Shown here piece by piece: positions 51,116-58,250 of a DNA stretch of 64,000 bases. Below the pieces are notes generated by a model, which saw only the letters and a list, made by a program, of their open reading frames with translations, had not been told where the DNA came from and made no database searches. Origin of the DNA: Carthagonibacter sp032251515 (lineage in GTDB: Bacteria; Gemmatimonadota; Gemmatimonadetes; Palauibacterales; Palauibacteraceae); the NCBI GenBank assembly GCA_032251515.1, contig JAVVDU010000011.1:1-64000 (forward strand), written 5' to 3'. A program made the position numbers and the translations under genes. Within the stretch, counting starts at the first letter, position 1. Each line of letters begins with the position of its first letter.

Positions 51116-51892
51116 ATGCGGATCTTCGCCATCCTCGCGTGGACGGGCCGCGCAGCGGCCGACATCGTCGCGTTCGTCGGGAGGGCCGGCGGCTTCGCCG
51201 GCCAGGTCGCCTCGGCCGTCGCGAACGTGCGCACCTGGGTTCCCCTGACCGCGGTCCAGGTCCGGAGGATCGGCATCGACTCCGTGCCGGTGGCCCTGTT
51301 CATCGCCGTGTTCACGGGGATCGTGCTCGCGCTCCAGGCCTCCTACACGTTCACCGGTCTCGTGCCGATGTATTTCGTCGGCGTGCTCGTCACCAAGTCG
51401 GTGATGCTGGAGCTGGGCCCGGTCCTCACCGGGCTGGTCCTGTCGGGTCGGGTCGGCGCGAACATCGCGGCCGAGATCGGGACGATGCGGGTGACCGAGC
51501 AGATCGACGCGCTGGAGATGCTCGCCTGGGACCCGGCCGCCTACCTCGTCGTGCCGCGCGTGATCGCCGGGATCCTGACCTTTCCGGTGGTGACGGCCTT
51601 CGCGCTGCTGGCCGGGATCGGGTCCGGGTGGCTGACCTCGGTGAACCTCCTCGACCTGTCCACGCAGGAGTTCGTGCGCGGCGTGCGGATGTTCTACCAG
51701 CCCTTCGACCTGACCTACCCGCTGATCAAGGCGGCGAGCTTCGGCCTCGTGGTCACCGCCGTGGGTTCCCTGTACGGCTTCTTCGCGTCGCGCGGGGCGG
51801 AGGGGGTCGGCATCGCCGCCACCCGGGCCGTGGTGACCGGTGCCATGCTGATCCTCCTGCTGGACGCCTTCTGGGCCGTCGTCCTGCTCTGA
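51116..51892 (+). CDS. mlaE: MlaE-like ABC transporter permease
   Basis: A 258-aa inner-membrane permease of the phospholipid-transport system that keeps the outer membrane asymmetric. Five to six hydrophobic segments are visible. The family core EIGTMRVTEQIDALEMLAWDPAAYLVVPRV (about residues 119-148) contains the conserved E-I-G-T-M and the ATPase-contact loop. SVPVALFIAVFTGIVLALQ is the typical first membrane segment. The mlaF-like gene follows after six bases and the mlaD-like gene after that, giving the normal E-F-D set. The mRNA seems to begin at the ATG. Intermembrane partners (MlaA, MlaC) are not seen. Confidence 0.92.
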   Translation: MRIFAILAWTGRAAADIVAFVGRAGGFAGQVASAVANVRTWVPLTAVQVRRIGIDSVPVALFIAVFTGIVLALQASYTFTGLVPMYFVGVLVTKSVMLELGPVLTGLVLSGRVGANIAAEIGTMRVTEQIDALEMLAWDPAAYLVVPRVIAGILTFPVVTAFALLAGIGSGWLTSVNLLDLSTQEFVRGVRMFYQPFDLTYPLIKAASFGLVVTAVGSLYGFFASRGAEGVGIAATRAVVTGAMLILLLDAFWAVVLL

Positions 51893-51898
51893 GGCTAC

Positions 51899-52645
51899 GT
51901 GATCCGGCTCGAGGGCGTGGCCCGCCGCTTCGGCTCCCTGACCGTCCTGGACGGCGTCGACCTCGAGGTCCGCACCGGACGCACGGTGGCCGTGCTCGGG
52001 CGCTCGGGGTCCGGCAAGTCGGTCCTCCTCAAGCACGTGGCCGGCCTGCTGTCGCCCGACGCCGGACGGGTCCTGGTGGGCGACTTCGAGATCTCGTCGG
52101 CCCGCCGACCGGCCGTGGAGAACGCCCGGCGGGAGATGGGCTACGTGTTCCAGTTCGCGGCGCTGTTCGACTCCCTGACGATCGGCGAGAACGTGGGCCT
52201 GCCGCTGCGCCGGGCCGGCGTCGCACCGGGCGAGACGGAAGACCGGGTGGCGGCGGTGCTGGAGACGGTGGGGCTGGCGGGGCTCGAAACGAAGTACCCG
52301 TCCGAGCTTTCGGGGGGCATGCGCAAGCGGGCCGGGATCGCGCGGGCGGTGGTGGCCCGGCCCCGCTACCTTCTGTACGACGAGCCGACGACGGGGCTCG
52401 ACCCCGTCACGACGGCCGTGATCGACGACCTGGTGATCCGACTCAAGGACGAGCTGCAGGCCACCAGCATCGTGGTGACGCACGACATCCGGAGCGCGTT
52501 CCGGGTGGCGGACCGGGTGGCCCTGCTGGCGAGCGGTCGGATGCGGGCCGAGGGGAGTCCCGACGAGTTCCGGTCCTCGGAAGATCCGCTCGTGCGGGCC
52601 TTCGTGGAGGGTCGGCAGGACCTGTGGCCGGACGACGCCGGGTGA
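51899..52645 (+). CDS. mlaF: MlaF-like ABC transporter ATP-binding protein
   Basis: A 248-aa ATPase that powers the MlaE permease. Walker A is GRSGSGKSVLLKHVAG near residue 34, the Q-loop is in FQFAALFDSLTI, the signature is LSGGMRKRAGIARA (the GGM variant usual for MlaF), Walker B is YLLYDEPTTGLDPVT and the H-loop VVTHDIRSAFRVAD. GTG 51899 is six bases after the mlaE stop, with GAGG overlapping that stop codon as ribosome site. The C-terminal PLVRAFVEGR is typical of the family. Confidence 0.93.
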   Translation: MIRLEGVARRFGSLTVLDGVDLEVRTGRTVAVLGRSGSGKSVLLKHVAGLLSPDAGRVLVGDFEISSARRPAVENARREMGYVFQFAALFDSLTIGENVGLPLRRAGVAPGETEDRVAAVLETVGLAGLETKYPSELSGGMRKRAGIARAVVARPRYLLYDEPTTGLDPVTTAVIDDLVIRLKDELQATSIVVTHDIRSAFRVADRVALLASGRMRAEGSPDEFRSSEDPLVRAFVEGRQDLWPDDAG

Positions 52646-52670
52646 GGCGAGCCGGCGGGATGGAGGACGC

Positions 52671-53660
52671 GTGACGCGCAGGAACGAGATCCTCACGGGC
52701 ATCTTCGTGCTGGTGGGCGCGGGAGTCGTGACCGCGGGCGCGATCTGGCTGTCCGGCGGCGCGTGGCGGAGCGAGGGGCAGGTGCTGGTGGCCCGGTTCC
52801 GCGACGTGGGGCAGCTGAAGCCCGGGAACCGGGTCACGACCCGGGGCGTGGGGGTCGGGGTCGTCGAGACCATCCGGTTCGGCGAGGCGGGACACGTGGA
52901 GGTCGAAATGCGGATCCGTCCCGGCGTCCCCCTCCCGGGGCGGCCGGTGGCGCTTCTCGAGGCCTCGTCCCTGTTCGGCGACTGGGAGGCGTCGCTCGTG
53001 GAGGCGGCCGCGCGGCCCGATGTCGCCGCGGACACGGCCGGCCTGCCGCCCGGCGTGATTCCCGGCGCCACGCAGCCGGAGTTCTCCCAGCTCACAGAGT
53101 TCACGGCCCGGATCGGCGAGAACCTGCAGGGCATCACGGACCGGCTGGACCGGGCCCTGAGCCAGGAGGTGGCCGACGACATCGCCTCCGCCGTGCAGAA
53201 CGTAAACGTTGCCACGGAGGACCTCGTGGCCCTGATGCGCGGCCAGCGCGAGGCGTTCGATGCGCTGGCCGAGGACGTGCGGCTGACCGGCCGCACGGTG
53301 CGGGGCGCCGCCGAGGCGTTCGAGACCACCGCGCTGCGGCTCGACTCCGCCACGGCGGACGGACGCCTGGAGACGATCCTCGCCGACGCCCGCACCTCGG
53401 CCGAGACCCTGCGGCGCGTGTCGGCGGAGTGGGAGGAGGCCGGCGGCCGGGCGAACCGGGTGCTGGCGCGTACCGACTCGGCGCTCGTCGAGGCGACCGA
53501 GGTGCTCGCCCGCGTGAACCGCGGGGAAGGGAGCCTGGGCCGGCTGACGGCGGACACGGTCCTGTACGAGAACACCGCCGCCGCCCTCGCCGAGCTGCGG
53601 TCCCTGCTCAACGAGCTGAAGACGAACCCCGACCGCTACTTCAACTTCTCCATCTTCTGA
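52671..53660 (+). CDS. mlaD: MlaD-like MCE protein
   Basis: A 329-aa protein. The membrane anchor is near residues 8-28 (LTGIFVLVGAGVVTAGAIWL). The MCE domain runs over about 38-115 (VARFRDVGQLKPGNRVTTRGVGVGVVETI, with PGRPVALLEASSLFGDW). A long helical part follows with Thr/Ala/Glu/Arg heptads, likely forming a tube over the ring. The C-terminus NPDRYFNFSIF matches the last residues of the divergent MCE gene, suggesting a shared docking tail. GTG 52671 lies 25 bases after the mlaF stop with GGAGGACGC upstream. An 8-bp hairpin ends the operon at 53670. Confidence 0.9.
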   Translation: MTRRNEILTGIFVLVGAGVVTAGAIWLSGGAWRSEGQVLVARFRDVGQLKPGNRVTTRGVGVGVVETIRFGEAGHVEVEMRIRPGVPLPGRPVALLEASSLFGDWEASLVEAAARPDVAADTAGLPPGVIPGATQPEFSQLTEFTARIGENLQGITDRLDRALSQEVADDIASAVQNVNVATEDLVALMRGQREAFDALAEDVRLTGRTVRGAAEAFETTALRLDSATADGRLETILADARTSAETLRRVSAEWEEAGGRANRVLARTDSALVEATEVLARVNRGEGSLGRLTADTVLYENTAAALAELRSLLNELKTNPDRYFNFSIF

Positions 53661-53669
53661 CCGCGCGGC

Positions 53670-53693
53670 CCGGACGGTCGCGCCGCCGTCCGG
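53670..53693 (+). terminator. Hairpin after the mla operon
   Basis: Perfect 8-base arms CCGGACGG and CCGTCCGG around an 8-base loop start nine bases after the mlaD stop, followed by AGCTTCGTTCCC. The T-run is weak. Confidence 0.55.
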
Positions 53694-53791
53694 AGCTTCG
53701 TTCCCGCCATCCCGCCGTCCGCGCATCACTCCCTTCGCGAGACCGGTCCGGCATCCGGGCCGGCGGGACAGACCGTGAGAGGGAGGGGGAG

Positions 53792-54169
53792 ATGAGCCGA
53801 TCCGTGAACCGGGTGATCCTGGTGGGCAACGTGGGGGCCGACCCCGACGTGCGGACGACGGCTTCGGGACGCACGGTGGCGCACCTGTCGCTGGCCACGA
53901 ACCGCCTCGTGCCCCGCGACGGGGAGGAGGCGCAGCAGCGGACCGACTGGCACCGGCTGACCTTCTGGGCGGGCGCCGCGGAGACGGTCGAGAGGTACGT
54001 GCGCCGCGGCAACCGCCTGTACGTGGAGGGCCGGATCGAGTACGGGGCCTACGACCGCGAGGGCGTGTCGATCCCGACGGCCGACGTCGTGGTGCAGGAG
54101 TTCGTCATGCTGGACGGCCGGAACGGCGGCCCCCGCGACGGCGGGCCGGAGGACCGCGACGACGACTGA
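53792..54169 (+). CDS. ssb: Single-stranded DNA-binding protein
   Basis: A 125-aa SSB with one OB fold (residues 1-108): SRSVNRVILVGNVGADPDVR, TDWHRLTFWAGAAETVERYVRRGNRLYVEGRIEYGAY and VVVQEFVMLDGR. It binds single-stranded DNA in replication and repair. It is shorter than most bacterial SSBs, has almost no linker and ends Glu-Asp-Arg-Asp-Asp-Asp, without the terminal Ile-Pro-Phe that recruits partner proteins. It may be a second, specialised SSB. ATG 53792 follows GGGAGGGGGAG. Separate from neighbours by about 130 and 90 bases. Confidence 0.92.
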   Translation: MSRSVNRVILVGNVGADPDVRTTASGRTVAHLSLATNRLVPRDGEEAQQRTDWHRLTFWAGAAETVERYVRRGNRLYVEGRIEYGAYDREGVSIPTADVVVQEFVMLDGRNGGPRDGGPEDRDDD

Positions 54170-54199
54170 GCACCGGCCGGCGGCCGGGGCCCGGCGGCG

Positions 54200-54233
54200 T
54201 TGCGCCGCGCGGCGGCGTCCTCGAATTTCGAGG
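54200..54233 (+). promoter_or_regulatory. Promoter with overlapping palindrome before the NAD-binding protein gene
   Basis: TTGCGC (54200-54205), a 17-base spacer and GAATTT (54223-54228), the last inside a perfect palindrome CCTCGAA-T-TTCGAGG (54219-54233). A protein binding the palindrome would block the -10. The ATG is 25 bases further on. Confidence 0.4.
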
Positions 54234-54258
54234 ATCCACTCTTGCCGCGAGGAACGCC

Positions 54259-55269
54259 ATGGAGCGAGGCCGGTCAGCGCAGCCGGGACGCCCGGAGGAG
54301 GTGCGCCCCGCCCCCGGCCCGGCTACGGCGCCCCGGCCCGAGCCCGAGCTGCCGGAAGAGGGGACGACCCACCGGGTCCTCCTGTCCGGGGCGACCGGGT
54401 TTCTCGGGGGCCACCTTCTGCCGCGTCTCGTCGCGCGGGGGCACCGCGTGCGCGCCCTGGCCCGTCCGGGCGGGCGTCCCCCGGGCGCCGACGGACCGAC
54501 CGTCGAGTGGCGGGTCGCCGACCTGGTGGACCGCGCATCGCTGGCGGGGCTCGCGGAGGGCTGCACGGCCGCGGTCCATCTCGCCATCCGCACCCGGGCG
54601 GGCCGACCCGGCGACCTGGAGAGGGCGCACGGCGCCGCGACGCGTCACCTGCTCGCCGAGGCCGCCCGGGCCGGCGTCCGGCGCTTCGTGTACGTCGGGG
54701 CCCTGGGAGCCAGCCCGGCGGGGGGGCCGTTCCTGCGGTCGAAGTTCGCGGCCGAGGACGCGGTGATGACGTCCGGTCGGGAGTTCGTGGTCCTGCGGCC
54801 GTGCATCATCTACGGTCCGGGGGATCGCTTCACGTCGGCGATCGTGCGGCTGCTGCGCACCCTCCCCGCCTTCCCGGTGCCGGGAGACGGCACGGCGGCC
54901 CTGCAGCCTCTCGCGGTCGAGGATGCGGCCGATGCGCTCGTCCAGGCGGTGGAGCGGGCGGACCTCGCCGGCCGGGGCTTCGACCTGGCCGGTCCGGAGC
55001 GGCTGAGCCTCGTCCGCATCGTGCGGATCATCGGCCGCACGATCGGCAGGCCCCGGCCCGTCGTGCCCCTGCCGGCGGCATCGGCCCCCCTCGTCTCCGG
55101 CCTGGGGCGTGTACTGCGCCTGCCGGAGCCGTTCGCCCCCCGGGAGCGGGAGATCCTCGCCAGTGGCAGCGTGCTGCCGGGCACGGAGAACGCCCTGCGG
55201 GACGTGTTCCGGCTCAAACCGCTGCCGTTCGCCGATGCGGTGGCGGACTACCTGGCGGAGGCCGGATGA
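54259..55269 (+). CDS. NAD(P)-binding protein of the atypical SDR/epimerase type
   Basis: A 336-aa protein. The first 38 residues are Pro/Arg/Glu-rich and not part of the fold; a start further in is possible. The Rossmann core begins VLLSGATGFLGGHLLPRLVARGH (Gly-x-x-Gly-x-x-Gly), continues with ADLVDRASL and AVHLAIRTR, and has RPCIIYGPGDRF later. The active-site Tyr-x-x-x-Lys is not evident (FLRSKFAAEDAV has only the Lys), which is usual for complex I NDUFA9-like atypical SDRs that bind NAD(P)H without being classic epimerases. Its stop overlaps the ATG of the phosphatidyltransferase, so a role in lipid metabolism is possible. Confidence 0.78.
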   Translation: MERGRSAQPGRPEEVRPAPGPATAPRPEPELPEEGTTHRVLLSGATGFLGGHLLPRLVARGHRVRALARPGGRPPGADGPTVEWRVADLVDRASLAGLAEGCTAAVHLAIRTRAGRPGDLERAHGAATRHLLAEAARAGVRRFVYVGALGASPAGGPFLRSKFAAEDAVMTSGREFVVLRPCIIYGPGDRFTSAIVRLLRTLPAFPVPGDGTAALQPLAVEDAADALVQAVERADLAGRGFDLAGPERLSLVRIVRIIGRTIGRPRPVVPLPAASAPLVSGLGRVLRLPEPFAPREREILASGSVLPGTENALRDVFRLKPLPFADAVADYLAEAG

Positions 55270-55802
55270 ACGGGCCGGGGTTCCTGACCGTCTCGAACGT
55301 CCTGTCGCTGCTGCGGATCCCGCTCGGCGCGGGCTTCCTGGCAGTGCGCGATCCGGCAGGCATCGCGGCGATCATCGCCGTGGGTGCGGTCACCGACCTG
55401 CTGGACGGCGCGGTCGCGCGCCTCACGAACACGCGCACCGAGATCGGGGCCCTGCTGGACCCGTTCTGCGACCGGGTGTTCGTGTTCCTGGGGCTGGTGT
55501 CGTTCCTGCCGGGCGGCGGGCTCGACTGGGCGGGCTTCCTGATCCTGATCCTGCGCGACCTGTTCACCGGGGGCGTGTTCATCGTCGCCCGGCTCACGGG
55601 TCAGCCGGTGCCGTTCCACTCCCGCGCGGGCGGCCGCGTCACCACGGCCCTGCAGGTCGTGGCGCTGTTCACGCTGGTGTTCGCGCCCGCCTGGGTGAAG
55701 CTTCCGGTGATCCTCGTGGGGATCACGTCGGTGTACGCGATCCTGGACTACGGGGCCGAGGGGATCCGGGTGGCGGAGCGCCGGGCCGCTCGAGGAACGT
55801 AG
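55266..55802 (+). CDS. CDP-alcohol phosphatidyltransferase (PgsA-like)
   Basis: A 178-aa inner-membrane enzyme transferring a phosphatidyl group from CDP-diacylglycerol to an alcohol. The catalytic pattern DGx2ARx8Gx3Dx3D is complete in DLLDGAVARLTNTRTEIG and ALLDPFCDR (about residues 44-70). Four to five membrane segments are visible, starting NVLSLLRIPLGAGFLAV. The acceptor (glycerol-3-phosphate or another alcohol) is not readable. ATG 55266 overlaps the previous stop (ATGA). The last 80 bases overlap the 3' end of the convergent efflux adaptor gene, an unusually long overlap. Confidence 0.87.
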   Translation: MNGPGFLTVSNVLSLLRIPLGAGFLAVRDPAGIAAIIAVGAVTDLLDGAVARLTNTRTEIGALLDPFCDRVFVFLGLVSFLPGGGLDWAGFLILILRDLFTGGVFIVARLTGQPVPFHSRAGGRVTTALQVVALFTLVFAPAWVKLPVILVGITSVYAILDYGAEGIRVAERRAARGT

Positions 55803-56862
55803 GGGCCACCGGCGCGCCTTCGCCGAGCCGCTCCAGCCCGCCGACCACGACCGGCGTGCCCGCCTCGAGCCCGGAGCGGATCTCCACGAACCCGAAGGTC
55901 CGTACGCCCAGCTCGACTTCCCGGCGCGAGGCGGTGCCGTCCTCGGTGACCGTCCACACGTAGTCCGCCCCTTCGAGCGGCAGGATCGCGTCCTCCGGCA
56001 CGACTACCGCATCGGGCCGCTCCTCGATCGTCAGGCGTGCCTCCACGAACATCCCGGGGCGCAGCACGCGGTCGGGGTTCGGGACGCGCGCCTTCACCAC
56101 GATGGTGCGTCCCGGCAGCTGCACGCGGGGGTCGACGAAGTCCACCGTGCCGCGGAAGGTGCGGCCGGGCACGGCGGCCACGCGGAACTCCACCTCCAGC
56201 CCCACGGCCAGGTTCGAGGCGTAACGCTCCGGCACCTGGAACGAGATCCGTATCGGGTCCACGGTCTGCAGGGTCGTGAGGACGGACTGCGGCGTCACGT
56301 AGTCGCCCAGGCTCACGTAGCGCTCGCCCACGGCGCCCGCGAACGGGGCGCGCACGACCGTGCGCTCCAGGCGGGTGCGCTCCAGCGTGAGGCGGGCCCG
56401 CGCGCTGCGCGCCGTGGCCTCGGCCTGCTCCAGGTCCGCCTCGGAGGAGGCGTTGCGCTCGATCAGCTCGCGGGTCCGGGCGAGGGCCTGCTCGGCGAGG
56501 TCGAGCTCCGCCTCCAGCCGGTCCACCTCGGCCCGCAGCTCGGCATCGTCCACCTTGAACAGCGGCGTGCCGCGCGACACCTCGCGGCCCTCGGACACCT
56601 GGATCTCCTCGAGGCGGCCCGACACCTCGGGGCGCAGCTCGATATACTGCACCGCCTCCACCGCGCCGTTCGCCTCGATCGTCTCCACCACGGTGTCGGT
56701 GCGGGCCCGCACGACGTCCACGGGCGTGGGCGGCATGCCGCCGCCCGCGCCCGGACCCGCGCTCGCGGCGCTGGCCGCGCCGCCGCCGTCACCGCCGCAT
56801 GCCGCCGTGAGCACGACCAGTGCCGCCGCCGCGGCCTTCACCAAACGCTGTATGTCCGGCAC
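55723..56862 (-). CDS. RND efflux periplasmic adaptor (MFP/HlyD family) lipoprotein
   Basis: A 379-aa adaptor joining the RND pump to TolC. A short signal ends in a lipobox, Cys in VLTAACGG near residue 22. IEANGAVEAVQYIELRPEVSGRLEEI begins the barrel-sandwich hybrid, then a helical hairpin (AELDLAEQALARTRELIERN), VRAPFAGAVGERYVSLGDYV, and the beta-barrel and membrane-proximal domains with RPGMFVEARLTI and EDAILPLEG. The tail of about 20 residues is Pro/Arg-rich. GTG 56862-56860 has GGGAGGAGG five bases upstream. ATG 56883, overlapping the TolC stop, is an alternative adding seven residues. Third gene of the RND-TolC-MFP operon. Confidence 0.9.
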   Translation of the reverse strand: MPDIQRLVKAAAAALVVLTAACGGDGGGAASAASAGPGAGGGMPPTPVDVVRARTDTVVETIEANGAVEAVQYIELRPEVSGRLEEIQVSEGREVSRGTPLFKVDDAELRAEVDRLEAELDLAEQALARTRELIERNASSEADLEQAEATARSARARLTLERTRLERTVVRAPFAGAVGERYVSLGDYVTPQSVLTTLQTVDPIRISFQVPERYASNLAVGLEVEFRVAAVPGRTFRGTVDFVDPRVQLPGRTIVVKARVPNPDRVLRPGMFVEARLTIEERPDAVVVPEDAILPLEGADYVWTVTEDGTASRREVELGVRTFGFVEIRSGLEAGTPVVVGGLERLGEGAPVAPTFLERPGAPPPGSPRPRSPGSRTPT

Positions 56863-56879
56863 GAATGCCTCCTCCCGGG

Positions 56880-58250
56880 TCATTTCGCGAACAGCCGGCG
56901 GCCGAGGATCGCCTCGATGCCGGCCAGGGCGAGGCGGGTCTCGAATTCCGCCTGGACGAGGTCCGCCTCGGCCTCCGCCAGGTCCACCTGCGCCGTCACC
57001 AGGTCGATGATCGTCGTGGCGCCGGACCGGTACCGCTCGTCCTGCACGCGCAGGTTCTCGCGGGCCACCACGACCCCGTCGGACGCCAGATCGTAGCTGG
57101 CGCGGGCCGACTCGTAGGCCCGCCATGCCTCGGTGACGTCGCGGCCCACGCCCCGCTCGGCATCGCGCCGCACCGCCTCCGCGACCTCGCGGGCCGTGAT
57201 CGCCCGGTAGATGCGGGTCTCGCGCTGGCCGCCGTCCCACAGCGTGAAGTTGACCTGGAACCCGAACTGGCCCCGGGTCAGGCCGTCGGGGATGATCTGG
57301 TCGCCGAAGCCGGTGAACACCCCGAACAGGTTCAAGGTGGGCAGCCAGGCGCTCCGCTCGGCGTTCACCAGCGCCGAGGTGCGGCGTTCCTCGGCCCGTG
57401 CCACGCGCATCAGCGGACTGCGCTCCACCGCCTCCTCCACCGCGTCGAGCTCGCCGATGGGGAGCGCCTCGGGTGGCGGTCCGGCGAGCGGGGCCGCATT
57501 CACGGGGCCCGCCACGCCCACCTGCCGGCCGAGCTGCAGCCGGGACACCTCCCAGGCCGTCCCCTGGCGCAGCAGGTCCACCCGGGCCCGCGTGACCTCG
57601 AGCAGGAGCTGCAGCGAGTCGGTCTGCACGGCGGCCCCCGTCAGGACCCGGGCCCGCGCGATCTCGAACTGCTCCTCGGCCCGCCGCAGGCGCTCGCGGG
57701 CGACCCGCAGGAGCTCCGCCTGCGCCAGCACGTCGTAGTAGTCGGCCTCCGTGGCGAGCGCGGTGGCGAACCGCTGCTGCCGCTCCGACCCGCGCGCCCG
57801 GTCCATGCCGGCCGAGGCCGCCCGCAGCTCGAACAGGCGGGAGCCCCCGTCGAACAGGGGGTAGTTGCCACGCAGCGAGAACTGGGTGAGCTTCGAGGTG
57901 AGGGCGTTGGTGCCCGGGTTGAAGAACTCGTCCGTGCTCTTCGTCCACGACCACGAGAAGTCCACGACGGGCAGCAGGAAGGCCGACCAGGCCGAGCGCC
58001 GGACCCATGCCGCGTCGCCCACTTCGCGCAGCGCCGACACGTAATCCGGGTCCACCTGCGCCGCGAGCGACAGCGCTTCCCGCAGGTCGACCGTGGGCAC
58101 GCCGTCCGCGCCGTCCGCCCGGGCCGCCGGACGCTCCTGCCCGGCTGCGGCCGCGGGCACCGCCCCCGCCGCGAGGACGAGGAGCACGGCCCGCCGCACC
58201 CGCCGGCCGAACGACGGGGCGGAACCCTGCCAGCCTCTCGCGCCCTTCAC
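56880..58250 (-). CDS. TolC-family outer-membrane efflux channel
   Basis: A 456-aa outer-membrane protein. Signal peptide (VLLVLAAGAVPAAAAG). Two structural repeats are evident: the first begins TVDLREALSLAAQVDPDY with helix AERLRRAEEQFEIARARV-type heptads, and the second begins AVEEAVERSPLMRVARAEERR and includes LRVQDERYRSGATTIIDLVTAQVDLAEAEADL, the classic TolC repeat. WTLWDGGQRETR-like beta strands sit in between. Trimers form the exit duct of the pump. GTG 58250-58248 overlaps the RND stop (GTGA). Its stop overlaps a possible ATG of the adaptor. Confidence 0.9.
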   Translation of the reverse strand: MKGARGWQGSAPSFGRRVRRAVLLVLAAGAVPAAAAGQERPAARADGADGVPTVDLREALSLAAQVDPDYVSALREVGDAAWVRRSAWSAFLLPVVDFSWSWTKSTDEFFNPGTNALTSKLTQFSLRGNYPLFDGGSRLFELRAASAGMDRARGSERQQRFATALATEADYYDVLAQAELLRVARERLRRAEEQFEIARARVLTGAAVQTDSLQLLLEVTRARVDLLRQGTAWEVSRLQLGRQVGVAGPVNAAPLAGPPPEALPIGELDAVEEAVERSPLMRVARAEERRTSALVNAERSAWLPTLNLFGVFTGFGDQIIPDGLTRGQFGFQVNFTLWDGGQRETRIYRAITAREVAEAVRRDAERGVGRDVTEAWRAYESARASYDLASDGVVVARENLRVQDERYRSGATTIIDLVTAQVDLAEAEADLVQAEFETRLALAGIEAILGRRLFAK

